Shown here in pieces: positions 16,241 through 26,492 of a stretch of DNA of 64,000 nucleotides; position 1 is the first letter of the stretch; the number at the start of each line of letters is the position of its first letter. The translations under genes and the position numbers were made by a program. Source of the DNA: Akkermansia muciniphila (GTDB lineage: Bacteria; Verrucomicrobiota; Verrucomicrobiia; Verrucomicrobiales; Akkermansiaceae). The DNA lies in the NCBI RefSeq assembly GCF_040616545.1, contig NZ_CP156688.1:1178001-1242000 (forward strand), given 5' to 3'. Under the pieces are notes generated by a model. The model did no database searches, was not told the origin of the DNA, and saw only the letters and a list, made by a program, of their open reading frames with translations.

Positions 16241-16798
16241 ATGAAGAGCATTGTAACAATTAGTTCGGCATGTGCCCTGGCATTTGCAGGTATGGCTTCC
16301 GCTCAGGACGCCCCGGCTCCGGCACCCGCCCAGGCCGCTGAAACCCCTGCCGCGCCCGCTGCGCCGGCCGCTGAAGTTTCCAAGGAAGCAAAGGAAGCCG
16401 CTGACCAGATGCTGGCTTTGATGAAGGAAATGTCCGCCACGCTCAGCACGGTGAAGGACAAGGCCACCGCAGACGCGGCCGCTGAAAAGATGGCCAAGAT
16501 CAATGAAAAGGGTGAAGCCCTTTCCAAGAGCGCCCAGAAGGTCCAGGCTGAAATGGATGCCGCCATGCAGGCGCGCCAGGCTGAACTCCTGCCTATTTTC
16601 ATGGGCATGATGACCGACATGCAGCGTTTGCAGCAGGCTGACTTCTTCGGAAGCCAGGCGCTGAAGGACGCCATGAAGCAGACCGGAGCCTCCGGTCCGG
16701 AAGAAGGCGTTGAAGTGGAGGAAGAAGAAGTGGAAGTGGACGCCGTTCCGGCCCCCGCCCCCGCTCCCAAGGAAGCTCCCGCTCCCGCCGCCAAGTAA
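16241..16798 (+). CDS. secreted Ala/Pro-rich helical protein, 185 aa
   Basis: Signal peptide in residues 1-22 (cut after ASAQ or nearby). The mature chain has an Ala/Pro-rich stretch, a central helical region of about 90 residues rich in Ala, Lys, Glu and Met with heptad-like spacing (possible coiled coil), then an acidic Glu/Val run (EVEEEEVEVD) and a final Pro/Ala-rich tail. Such proteins are often periplasmic or envelope-associated. No enzymatic motif. The first ATG (16217) is less likely because a normal signal sequence begins at 16241. A strong terminator follows. Confidence 0.68.
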   Translation: MKSIVTISSACALAFAGMASAQDAPAPAPAQAAETPAAPAAPAAEVSKEAKEAADQMLALMKEMSATLSTVKDKATADAAAEKMAKINEKGEALSKSAQKVQAEMDAAMQARQAELLPIFMGMMTDMQRLQQADFFGSQALKDAMKQTGASGPEEGVEVEEEEVEVDAVPAPAPAPKEAPAPAAK

Positions 16799-16821
16799 CT
16801 TTCTTTTCCAGGATTGATTCT

Positions 16822-16854
16822 CCTCCGGTATCTTTGGATACCGGAGGATTTTTT
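16822..16854 (+). terminator. intrinsic terminator after the secreted helical protein
   Basis: CCTCCGGTATC and its complement form an 11-bp stem around TTTG, followed by ATTTTTT, 25 bp after the stop. Confidence 0.92.
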
Positions 16855-16931
16855 ATGGGGAGACGCCTTGCCTGAACGGGGCAGGGCCGGGTACGGCGTG
16901 CTGGCGGAATGCTTGAAAACGCGGAAAGATG

Positions 16932-16975
16932 CCCAAAAACAAGGCAGGCCGCCTCCGTTTCCGGGGCGGCCTGCC
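16932..16975 (-). terminator. intrinsic terminator after the M42 peptidase
   Basis: GGCAGGCCGCC and its complement make an 11-bp GC-rich stem; on the minus strand a TTGTTTTTG tail follows. It lies just past the peptidase stop at 17004. Confidence 0.8.
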
Positions 16976-17003
16976 GGGTGTGATGAATCAATGGTAAGGC
17001 GTG

Positions 17004-18152
17004 TTATTTGGCCTTTTTCTTTTTGGCGGGGGCTTTGGCGGACTTGGCTGCCGTTTTGGATGCCTTGGCAGGTTTTTCCGCGGGGCATTCATTGACGGAG
17101 TTCCAGGACCAGTCCCATTTGTCCACGTTCATGGCACAGGCGGTCAGGAGCGCTACGGAAGCGTCCAGGTCATCCTTGTGCGCCATTTCAATGACTTGGT
17201 GAACGTTGCGGGTGGGAACGGAGATGGCCCCGGCAATGGAGCCGCCCGGTACGAACTTCTGCATGGCGCCTGCGTCCGTGCCGCCCGCGGGCAGCATTTC
17301 CACCTGCCATTTGATTTTGTTGGCGTCCGCCATGGCCTTCATGAACTTCACCATGCGGCGGTCCGCAATCACGGAGCCGTCATACAGCTTGATGGCGGCT
17401 CCCGCCCCCAGATGGGAGACCTGGTCGTGGGCCGGGGTGCCGGGAATGTCGCAGGCGATGGTGACGTCCAGCGCGATGGAGAAGTCCGGCTGGATGTCCA
17501 GCGTGCCGGCCTGGGCGCCCCTCAGCCCTACTTCCTCCTGGACGGTGAAGGCGGCCACGAAGTTGCAGGAGGGCTTCTTTTTGGAAGCCTTGATGGCGCG
17601 GAGGGCTTCAATGAGCACGTAGCACCCGGCCCGGTTGTCCAGGGACTTCACGTTGACGCAGTCCCCCATTTCCACCAGGTCGCGTTCACGGGTGACGGAG
17701 TCGCCCACGGAAACGTATTTTTCCACTTCCTCCTTGCTCATGCCCAGGTCAATGAAGAAATCGGTCACTTCCGGCAGCTTGGTGCGTTCCGCGGGAGACA
17801 TCACATGGATGGGTTTCACGCCCATGACGCCGATGAGGTCCTTCCTGCCGTGGACGATGACGCGCTGGGCCGTCAGCGTCTTGGCGTCAAAACCGCCCAG
17901 GGGAAGGAATTTGATGAACCCCTTGTCGTCAATGTGACGGACCATGAAGCCGATTTCATCCATGTGGGCGGCGGCCATCATGGTTTTTTCCGTGTCCTTG
18001 CCTTCCACGATGGCAATCACGCTGCCCAGATTGTCCACGCGCACGGCGTCCACCAGCGGGGCCACTTCCTGGATGATAAAATCACGGATTTTGTCTTCAA
18101 ACCCCGGAGCACCCGGAGTTACGCAAACCTGACGAAGCAGTTCCAAATTCAT
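17004..18152 (-). CDS. M42 family metallo-aminopeptidase with a lysine/alanine-rich tail
   Basis: Cytoplasmic dinuclear metal aminopeptidase of the FrvX/glutamyl-aminopeptidase type, which trims peptides after proteolysis. Metal and catalytic residues are seen in AAAHMDEIGFMV (His, Asp), SLDNRAG (Asp), TVQEEVGLRGA (catalytic Glu and ligand Glu) and ALDVTIACD. ATG at 18152 (MNLELLRQ) is the family start; the frame continues upstream without family sequence. After the normal C-terminus, a roughly 25-residue tail made almost only of Ala, Lys, Ser and Pro is added, like histone-H1-type tails and like the one on topoisomerase III at 59.5 kb. The tail is not known for this family. Confidence 0.9.
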   Translation of the reverse strand: MNLELLRQVCVTPGAPGFEDKIRDFIIQEVAPLVDAVRVDNLGSVIAIVEGKDTEKTMMAAAHMDEIGFMVRHIDDKGFIKFLPLGGFDAKTLTAQRVIVHGRKDLIGVMGVKPIHVMSPAERTKLPEVTDFFIDLGMSKEEVEKYVSVGDSVTRERDLVEMGDCVNVKSLDNRAGCYVLIEALRAIKASKKKPSCNFVAAFTVQEEVGLRGAQAGTLDIQPDFSIALDVTIACDIPGTPAHDQVSHLGAGAAIKLYDGSVIADRRMVKFMKAMADANKIKWQVEMLPAGGTDAGAMQKFVPGGSIAGAISVPTRNVHQVIEMAHKDDLDASVALLTACAMNVDKWDWSWNSVNECPAEKPAKASKTAAKSAKAPAKKKKAK

Positions 18153-18241
18153 AATGCCGCCAATGTACTGGTTTTCGTGAAGGTTGGCTAGTCCATAATG
18201 CGGCCTCCGGAAGGAGGCCCGGCAGGGCGTTCCTCCCGTTT

Positions 18242-19894
<1,653 letters not shown>

Positions 19895-20019
19895 TTAAGT
19901 ACGCGGCATTTGCCCCAAAAATTCTTCTCTGTGGCATTTTTTTCCGCCGCGGGAAGAAAAGCCGCCGCATAAAAATAGCGGTTGCCGCGCCCGGGCTCCT
20001 GTGAGAGTATCCCCGCGCT

Positions 20020-21219
20020 ATGAGTAATCCCGCTTCCCCGCCTGTCAGGAAGACGATGGTATTTGTGCTGCTGGCCCTCTTTCTGGGCCAGTTCGGGAGC
20101 GGCGTGTATGACCTCATTTTCAGCAACTTCCTCCGTGATGCCCAGCACCTGGATGTGGAGATGCGCGGGTTTATTGAACTCCCCCGGGAATTGCCCGGCA
20201 TCCTGTCCCTGTTCGTGGTCAGCCTGCTGTTCATGTTCAATGAGGTGCGCGTGGCGGGGGTGGCGTGCCTGCTGATGTTCGGCGGCATGTACGCGCTGGC
20301 CGCGTGCAGCGCCGGAACCAGCCTGTGGGTGCTTTCCGCGTGGATCCTGACGGTGAGCCTGGGGCAGCATGTCCTGATGGGGATGGTTGACACCATCGTC
20401 ATTCATACGGCGCGCCCGGAAAACCGCAGCCTGAGGCTGGGGCAGATGAAGGCGCTGGGGACGGCGGCCGCGCTGCTGGGCGCCTTGTGCGTCTGGATCA
20501 AGTGGAAATTCAACCAGTCCTTTGCCGTGGACTTCTTCATTACGGGCGGCGTTTGCCTGCTGGCGTTCGTGTTCCTGAGCCGTGTGAAAACGCCGGTCTT
20601 CCCGCAGCGGCGCGGATGGCGGCAGTGCTTCGTCTTCAAGCGCAGGTACGCCGTTTATTACGGGCTGGAAATCCTGCACGGCATTCGCAAGCAATTGTAC
20701 CTGACCTTCGGCTTCTGGCTGATGGTCAGCACGCTGGGCCAGCCGCCCGGCTACATCGGAAAAACCCTGCTGATTGCCGGCGTCATCGGGCTGGGCACCC
20801 AGCCTCTCATCGGCTGGAGCATCAAGAAATACGGGGAGAGGAAGGTGACGATTTTCGACAGCATGGCGCTGTCCGTCCTGTGCCTGGCGTACGCGTTTGC
20901 CCCGGAGCTGCTGCCCCTGCACTGGGCCGTGGGGGTGGTGACCGCCTGTTTTGTGCTGGATAACCTGTTGTTTGCCCTGGGCATGGCCCGCAGCACTTAC
21001 GTGGCCCGCATCTGCGAGAAGCCGGAGGACATCACCCCCAGCATCTATACCGGGCTGGCCATCAACCACGTGGCCTCCATCGCTTACGGCGTGCTGGGCG
21101 GCGTGATCTGGATGAATACGGGAGGGCCGCAGGCCGTGTTCCTGATCGGCGGCCTGGCTACCGTGGGGGCCGGGCTCGTGGCGCGGCACATGGAGGAGCC
21201 GCGGCGGAACGGGGCCTAA
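20020..21219 (+). CDS. MFS transporter
   Basis: A 399-aa integral membrane protein with about twelve hydrophobic helices in two six-helix halves, joined by a basic loop around residues 190-210 (SRVKTPVFPQRRGWRQC). The first helix begins at residue 11. It resembles the bacterial Major Facilitator Superfamily, but no substrate-specific signature is clear, so the cargo is unknown. It is divergent from the GH20 gene (128 bp gap) and convergent with alkaline phosphatase, with only 30 bp between stops. Confidence 0.85.
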   Translation: MSNPASPPVRKTMVFVLLALFLGQFGSGVYDLIFSNFLRDAQHLDVEMRGFIELPRELPGILSLFVVSLLFMFNEVRVAGVACLLMFGGMYALAACSAGTSLWVLSAWILTVSLGQHVLMGMVDTIVIHTARPENRSLRLGQMKALGTAAALLGALCVWIKWKFNQSFAVDFFITGGVCLLAFVFLSRVKTPVFPQRRGWRQCFVFKRRYAVYYGLEILHGIRKQLYLTFGFWLMVSTLGQPPGYIGKTLLIAGVIGLGTQPLIGWSIKKYGERKVTIFDSMALSVLCLAYAFAPELLPLHWAVGVVTACFVLDNLLFALGMARSTYVARICEKPEDITPSIYTGLAINHVASIAYGVLGGVIWMNTGGPQAVFLIGGLATVGAGLVARHMEEPRRNGA

Positions 21220-21249
21220 CCGGGTAGGGGGGAGGCCGGAACGGCCCGT

Positions 21250-22410
21250 TCAGCTGTCCTGCCGTGCGGCTGCGGGCCCGGGCGTTCCTTTTTTAAAGGC
21301 TTCCATAATCTTGCGGAAGATGTCCGTATTTTCATAAATGCCCGTGAAGGCCCCGCTTCCCGCGCCGAAGGCATAAACCGGAACGGCTATGCCGTCATGG
21401 CTGCCGGACCCGAACCGGGCTGTTATTTCCCCCTTCTCACGGTTGCCTCCCGTGAGGGCGAACGCGCCCGTGTTATGGTCCGCCGTGATGACGACCAGCG
21501 TGCCGGGATGGCGTGAAGCCCAGTCCAGCACGGCCCCGGCGGTCCGGTCAAAATCCAGGAGCTCCTCCATCATCTCCTCCAGCTTGTTGCTGTGCGCGGC
21601 CTTGTCGATGTTGGAGCCTTCCACCATCAGGAAAAATCCGTTGGAATTCCGGGAAAGGGCGTCCAGCGCCTTCAGCGTGGCCTGGCGCAGAACGTCTCCC
21701 CGTTTGGAGGGAGGGGGCAGGTTGCCGGGGGCCGTGACGGCCAGCGTTTTTCCGGGCGGCAGCGCGGCGGCTTCCTCCCAGGTGCGGGCGATCCGGTAGC
21801 CCTGCGCCTCCATCTCCTTGAAAATGTCCCTTCCGTCCGGTCTTTGCGTGAAATACTTGCTCCCGCCGCCAAAAATGAAGTCGGCGCGGGAACGGGGATA
21901 ATCCCCGATGATGCCGTAGGAATCCGACCGTTGTTCATTGTTGGCGCAGAAGGCGGCCGGAGTGGCGTCGTTCAGCTCGCAGGTGGCGATTACTCCGGTG
22001 GATTTGCCCATGTCCGCCGCCTTGTCCACCAGGGAATCCAGCTTGTTGCCCTTAGGGCATACGGCCACCCTCTTGTAGAGCGTCTTGGTTCCCGTGGCCA
22101 TGGCGGTTCCCGCAGCGGCGGAATCCGTCACCAGCTTATCCGCGCACCACGTTTTGGCAATGCCCGTGACCGGGCAGTTTTCAATGAACAGGCGGCCCCG
22201 GTTGGCCGCCCAGGCGGCGGAAAGGTGATGGATGCCCATGCCGTCCCCGATCATCAGGATGACGCTGGTGACGGGGGCGTTCCGGTCCGGCTCGCGTATT
22301 TCCGTTACGGGGTAGGGATGTTCCAGAACGAAGCGCTGCGCCTCCCCCGCCGTGAGCAGGGACGGGGCAAGCAGCAGGACACAGGCCAGGGAGCGCAGCG
22401 GGGAAATCAT
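21250..22410 (-). CDS. secreted alkaline phosphatase
   Basis: Hydrolyses phosphomonoesters outside the cytoplasm. After a signal peptide (about 1-20) the family landmarks follow in order: VILMIGDGMG (metal Asp), VTDSAAAGTAMATG (nucleophile Ser), VEGSNIDKAAHSN (metal Glu and Asp/His), TADHNTGA (metal Asp-His) and GSHDGIAVPVYAFG (last metal His). 386 aa fits the compact bacterial type without large insertions. ATG at 22410 is preferred to the TTG at 22440 because it gives a clean signal peptide. No regulatory element is recognised. Confidence 0.93.
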   Translation of the reverse strand: MISPLRSLACVLLLAPSLLTAGEAQRFVLEHPYPVTEIREPDRNAPVTSVILMIGDGMGIHHLSAAWAANRGRLFIENCPVTGIAKTWCADKLVTDSAAAGTAMATGTKTLYKRVAVCPKGNKLDSLVDKAADMGKSTGVIATCELNDATPAAFCANNEQRSDSYGIIGDYPRSRADFIFGGGSKYFTQRPDGRDIFKEMEAQGYRIARTWEEAAALPPGKTLAVTAPGNLPPPSKRGDVLRQATLKALDALSRNSNGFFLMVEGSNIDKAAHSNKLEEMMEELLDFDRTAGAVLDWASRHPGTLVVITADHNTGAFALTGGNREKGEITARFGSGSHDGIAVPVYAFGAGSGAFTGIYENTDIFRKIMEAFKKGTPGPAAARQDS

Positions 22411-22497
22411 GCCGCCACTTTCCCGCCCGCAAGGGAACAAGTAAAGAGGAAAAATGTGCCGGTTCCGCCGGGACCCGGCACGGGAAACCTGGAGCGG

Positions 22498-22911
22498 TTA
22501 TTTGGAGTCCGCCTGTTTTTGCAGGATGTCCCGGATTTGTTCCAGCAGGACGACGTCATCCGGCTTGGGCGCGGGGGCCGCGGGCGTTTCTTCGCTCTTG
22601 CGCCTCATCGTGCCGATCAGCTTGATGGCCACGAAGACGGAGAAGGCAATGATCAGGAAGTCAATGGTCGCCTGGAGCAGCTCCCCGTACTTCAGTTCCA
22701 CATCCCCCAGTTTCAAGGTCAGGTAGGCCAGGTTTACGCCGGAGGTGAGGTACCCGATGATGGGGGTGATGATGCTGGAGACGAAGACGGAAACAATCTT
22801 GTTGAACGCGGCGCCGATGACGACCGCCACGGCCAGGTCAATCACGTTGCCTTTCAGGGCGAATGCCTTGAATTCCTCCAGAAATCCTTTGACGTTGAAA
22901 AAGCGGGCCAT
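22498..22911 (-). CDS. mscL: large-conductance mechanosensitive channel
   Basis: Inner-membrane homopentameric channel that opens under membrane tension to release solutes on osmotic down-shock. 137 aa as usual. The short amphipathic N-terminal helix (FNVKGFLEEFKAFALKGNV) leads into TM1 with the gating stretch GNVIDLAVAVVIGAAF, a periplasmic loop, TM2 (IDFLIIAFSVFVAIKLI) and a charged C-terminal helical bundle. The ATG at 22911 is the standard start; the longer frame upstream is non-coding. Confidence 0.95.
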   Translation of the reverse strand: MARFFNVKGFLEEFKAFALKGNVIDLAVAVVIGAAFNKIVSVFVSSIITPIIGYLTSGVNLAYLTLKLGDVELKYGELLQATIDFLIIAFSVFVAIKLIGTMRRKSEETPAAPAPKPDDVVLLEQIRDILQKQADSK

Positions 22912-23104
22912 GATGAATCGGTGTTGATGATTTATTTCATTCTGAAGGCAAAAGAATAAAAGAAAAGAAAAAATGAACTTCCCCCTCCGGAACAGAAGTA
23001 TGACCACCGTGCCCGGCAAAATGTGAGAATCATGACGTGGCTCCCAAAAAAATCATTTACAGACGAGGCCAGAAGCGCAAACTACACGCGTATTACCTTA
23101 GCTT

Positions 23105-24361
23105 ATGAACACAGAAGAAAAACTCAACCAGTACGTACTTCATTCCTATGGCCGTTATCCCATGGCTGCCGTCCGCGGGGAAGGTTCCCGCCTGTGGGAC
23201 AGCACCGGGAAGTGCTATCTGGACTTCTGTGCCGGAATTGCCACCTGCGTGCTGGGGCACTGCCATCCCGCGGTAACGCAGGCCCTGCAGAAGCAGGCGG
23301 CCACGCTGGTGCACTGCTCCAACCTGTACCAGATTCCCCAGCAGGCGGATCTGGCGGAATTCATCGTGACCAGGTGCGTGGAGCGTCCGGGAAAAGTCTT
23401 TTTTGCCAACAGCGGGGCGGAATCCAATGACGGGTTGATCAAGGTGGCGCGCCGCTACGGGCACCGGAAGCCCCAGCCGGACGGCAAGCCCCGTTTTGAA
23501 GTGCTCACGTTCAACAAATCCTTCCACGGAAGAACGCTGGGCAGCATGTCCGCCACGGGGCAGGATAAAATCAAGATAGGCTTTGACCCCATGCTGCCAG
23601 GCTTTCGACACTTGCCTTTCAATGACCTGGAAACGGCCCGTGAAGCCATTCGCCCGGAAACCGTAGCCTTCATGCTGGAAACCATCCAGGGTGAAGGCGG
23701 CGTCAACTGCGTGACCCCGGAATTCCTGCGCGGGCTGGCACAGTTGTGCAAGGAGCATGATCTGCTTCTGCTGATGGATGAAGTGCAGTGCGGCTTTGGC
23801 CGCTGCGGCGACATCATGGGATGGCGCGCCGTTGCGCCTGACGTGGAGCCGGACGGCATTTCCTGGGCCAAGGCGCTGGGAGGAGGCTTCCCCATCGGCG
23901 GCTTCTGGATTTCCGACCGCGCCATTGACGACCAGGGCACGGAGCTTGCCTCCATCATGGACCCCGGTTCCCATGGTTCCACGTACGGCGGCAATCCGCT
24001 TGGCACTACCGTGAGCCTGGCCGTGCTGAGGGAAGTAGTCTCCCAGGGCCTCCCGGAACGGGCGCAGCGCCTGGGCGCGGAAATCCGCGCGGAAATAGAA
24101 TCCTGGAACCTGCCCGTGGTTCAGGGCGTGCGCGGCTTGGGCCTTCTGCTGGGCATCGGCCTTAACCCGGAAATGGTGGATGCGCCGGAGGGCAAGACGG
24201 TTGCCTCCGTGGTGGTGGAAGCCCTGAGGCAGGAAGGCCTGCTTTCCGTTCCTGCTGGTCCTGAAACCGTGCGCCTCCTGCCTCCCCTGAACGTAAGTGA
24301 AGAAGAAGTCCAGCAGGCGCTTGCCATCATCAGGCGCGTGCTGAAGACATACGTTAAATAG
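23105..24361 (+). CDS. argD: acetylornithine aminotransferase
   Basis: PLP-dependent class III aminotransferase of arginine synthesis, cytoplasmic. Landmarks: NSGAESNDGLIKVAR (phosphate-binding SGAEAN-like motif), SFHGRTLGSMSATG, LMDEVQCGFGR (Asp that contacts PLP) and SWAKALGGG with Lys256 forming the Schiff base. 418 aa fits ArgD; the related 4-aminobutyrate or succinylornithine transaminases cannot be excluded by motif alone. It is followed after 25 bp by a double-ACT-domain protein, suggesting co-transcription. Confidence 0.88.
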   Translation: MNTEEKLNQYVLHSYGRYPMAAVRGEGSRLWDSTGKCYLDFCAGIATCVLGHCHPAVTQALQKQAATLVHCSNLYQIPQQADLAEFIVTRCVERPGKVFFANSGAESNDGLIKVARRYGHRKPQPDGKPRFEVLTFNKSFHGRTLGSMSATGQDKIKIGFDPMLPGFRHLPFNDLETAREAIRPETVAFMLETIQGEGGVNCVTPEFLRGLAQLCKEHDLLLLMDEVQCGFGRCGDIMGWRAVAPDVEPDGISWAKALGGGFPIGGFWISDRAIDDQGTELASIMDPGSHGSTYGGNPLGTTVSLAVLREVVSQGLPERAQRLGAEIRAEIESWNLPVVQGVRGLGLLLGIGLNPEMVDAPEGKTVASVVVEALRQEGLLSVPAGPETVRLLPPLNVSEEEVQQALAIIRRVLKTYVK

Positions 24362-24386
24362 TGAACCCAGCCTCTGCTTTATTGTC

Positions 24387-24845
24387 ATGAAGGATGAATC
24401 CATTAAAGCCCCCGGCAATGCGATAAAGCAATATTCCATCATGCTCCAGAACCGGGTGGGGGCGTTGTCCGCCCTCCTGGGCCTGCTGGACATGCACGGC
24501 ATCTTCTGCCTGGGCTTCAGCATGCATGACTGCCATGAGGCGACTATTGCGCGCCTGATCGTCAGCGATCCGGAGCGGACGTCGGAAATCTTTCTGGAAA
24601 AGGGCATCTGCTATACGGAATCCGAAGTGCTGGTAGCCGTCCTCCGCCACGGCCCCGCGGACCTCAAGAAATGCCTGGATGCGCTGTATGCCGCGGAAAT
24701 GAACGTCAACTTCCTGTATCCGCTCCTGCCTTGCGCGGGGCGTGGCTCCCTGGTCGCCCTCCATGTGGATGACCTCAACTTCGGGCGGACCGTACTGAAT
24801 TCCAGCGGCATCAAGGTCCTGTTCCAGCAGGATCTCAGCCGGTGA
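24387..24845 (+). CDS. tandem ACT-domain protein, 152 aa
   Basis: Two beta-alpha-beta-beta-alpha-beta units of about 70 residues: the first is YSIMLQNRVGALSALLGLL with the glycine-rich turn typical of ACT folds, the second starts near VLVAVLRHGPADLKKCLDAL. ACT pairs bind small ligands, usually amino acids, and often tune enzymes. There is no catalytic domain, so this may be a free regulatory protein. It lies 25 bp after argD, which hints at a link to amino-acid levels, though no ligand can be named. Confidence 0.78.
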   Translation: MKDESIKAPGNAIKQYSIMLQNRVGALSALLGLLDMHGIFCLGFSMHDCHEATIARLIVSDPERTSEIFLEKGICYTESEVLVAVLRHGPADLKKCLDALYAAEMNVNFLYPLLPCAGRGSLVALHVDDLNFGRTVLNSSGIKVLFQQDLSR

Positions 24846-24966
24846 AAACAGTGGTTTTCCGCTTGTTTTTGCTGCCGTGCAAAAGGCGTTTTCTCCAAGC
24901 GCATCAAGGGTTTGGCGCGTTTTTTCAGCTTGACGGGAGGGGAAAACATGGTATGGTACGGGCCGC

Positions 24967-25533
24967 ATGGCAAAAGTACCCGTAATCAATCTTCGCAAGG
25001 GACACGCGGTTAATCATAACAATGACGTTTGCGTCGTGGTCAGCATGGAGCACAAGTGCCCCCCCCGCATGGCTTCCTATGTGCAAATGAGCATCCGCAG
25101 CATTTCCACCAAGAAGGTGTACAACCTTCGCCTCACTTCCAATGAATCCCTGGAAGGCGTGAACCTCGCCCGTGAGGAATATGAGTTCAGCTACATTGAC
25201 GGCATGGGCTACCACTTCATGAATCCCGATACGTATGAAGACATCACCGTGTCTCCGGAAATCGTGGAACCCGTGAAGGATTACCTGATGGAAGGCAATA
25301 TCTACATCCTGCTTTTCACGGATGAAACGGTGGTCTCCGTGGAACTTCCCGCCGCCATCACCATGGAAGTGGCGGAAGCTCCGGAAGGCGTCAAGGGCGA
25401 CAGCGCGAACAACGTTTACAAGTCCGCCACAATGACCACCGGCCTGGTGGTGCAGGTTCCTCTCTTCATCAAGCCCGGTGAAAAGATCTCCGTGAAAACG
25501 GAAGACGGTTCCTACCTGGGCCGCGTGAACTGA
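24967..25533 (+). CDS. efp: elongation factor P (arginine-tip variant)
   Basis: Three-domain translation factor that rescues ribosomes stalled on proline runs. 188 aa: KOW-like domain (about 1-63), OB fold (EFSYIDGMGYHFMNPDTYED) and the C-terminal OB domain ending in PGEKISVKTEDGSYLGRVN. The domain I tip reads HKCPPRMAS, so Arg34 sits where E. coli EF-P has the modified Lys34. Arg is found in EarP-modified EF-P and in unmodified EfpL/YeiP-like proteins, which it partly resembles. No modifying enzyme gene is in the window. The paralogue type is therefore open. A strong terminator follows. Confidence 0.9.
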   Translation: MAKVPVINLRKGHAVNHNNDVCVVVSMEHKCPPRMASYVQMSIRSISTKKVYNLRLTSNESLEGVNLAREEYEFSYIDGMGYHFMNPDTYEDITVSPEIVEPVKDYLMEGNIYILLFTDETVVSVELPAAITMEVAEAPEGVKGDSANNVYKSATMTTGLVVQVPLFIKPGEKISVKTEDGSYLGRVN

Positions 25534-25552
25534 ACGTTCTCCCTGATTATTT

Positions 25553-25589
25553 AAAAAACCCCGTCCGGTTTTTCCGGACGGGGTTTTTT
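25553..25589 (+). terminator. intrinsic terminator after efp
   Basis: A perfect stem of CCCCGTCCGG and complement with flanking A6/T6, loop TTTTT, 20 bp past the efp stop. Confidence 0.95.
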
Positions 25590-25693
25590 CATGCCGGAAC
25601 GCCGCGGAAAAAGACCAGGGAGCAGGCGGGAGTGGAGGCTTTACTTTCACAGCCGCTTCCAGTAAGTCATTTTCATCCGATTATTTTTGTTCC

Positions 25694-26347
25694 ATGAAAA
25701 AAATTATTATTCTGTTGTGGGTATGCATGCTGGCCTCTTTTCTGCCGGGGGAATGCGCCGCCGCGGTAAAGCTGGCCTGTCTGGGGGACAGCATCACAGC
25801 CGGAATGCTGGTCAAAAAGGAAGACTGCTGGGTTTTCCGGATAGCCAAAGAACTGGACAAGAAGGCGGAAGTAGGAAACTTCGGCGTTTCCGCCCGGTGC
25901 CTGCTGTTCAGGGGAGACCGCCCCATCACGCGGGAGAAGGCTTATCAGGACGCTCTGGCGTTCAAGCCTGACGTGCTGCTCATCGGCCTGGGCACCAATG
26001 ACAGCAAAAAGGTAAATTGGAGCCACAAGGATGATTTCGTGGACAATTACAAGGAGATCATCGCGGAGTTCCGCAAGCAGAATCCCAAACTGAAGGTATA
26101 CTGCCTGCTGCCCATTCCGTCCCAGGAGGCCCGGGAAGGGGGAATCAGCAAGGAATGCATTGAAAAAGAGGTCATCCCGCTCATCCGGCAGGCGGCTAAA
26201 AGCACCAGGTCCAAAGTCATTGACCTGAACAAGGTCATGAAGGGCAGGGACAACCTGCTGGTGGACGGCGTGCATCCCAATGCGGAAGGGCATGGGCTCA
26301 TGGCGGAGCACATTCTCCTGGTTCTCAAGGGAAAAGCCGTGGAATAA
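25694..26347 (+). CDS. secreted SGNH/GDSL hydrolase (esterase)
   Basis: Signal peptide in residues 1-24 (cut near ECAAA). SGNH blocks are in order: CLGDSITAGM (nucleophile Ser), NFGVSARCL (Gly block), GLGTNDSKK (Asn) and DGVHPNAEGH (catalytic Asp-His). 217 aa, a compact single domain. The family includes lysophospholipases, acetyl-xylan and sialate O-acetylesterases; neighbouring glycosidases make deacetylation of host glycans a reasonable guess, but the sequence does not prove it. It is convergent with the GH16 gene. Confidence 0.88.
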   Translation: MKKIIILLWVCMLASFLPGECAAAVKLACLGDSITAGMLVKKEDCWVFRIAKELDKKAEVGNFGVSARCLLFRGDRPITREKAYQDALAFKPDVLLIGLGTNDSKKVNWSHKDDFVDNYKEIIAEFRKQNPKLKVYCLLPIPSQEAREGGISKECIEKEVIPLIRQAAKSTRSKVIDLNKVMKGRDNLLVDGVHPNAEGHGLMAEHILLVLKGKAVE

Positions 26348-26492
26348 CGGTCTGCCCCCTTTTTCCGGAGGCGTGGCCTTTTTAACAGGAAATGGCAGGG
26401 GATAAGCGGGCCTGACGGGCACCATGAGCCGGATTCCTTTTTACCCTGCCCCTTCCGTCCGTTCCGTGCGCCCCTGTCTTAAGACGGCACGG

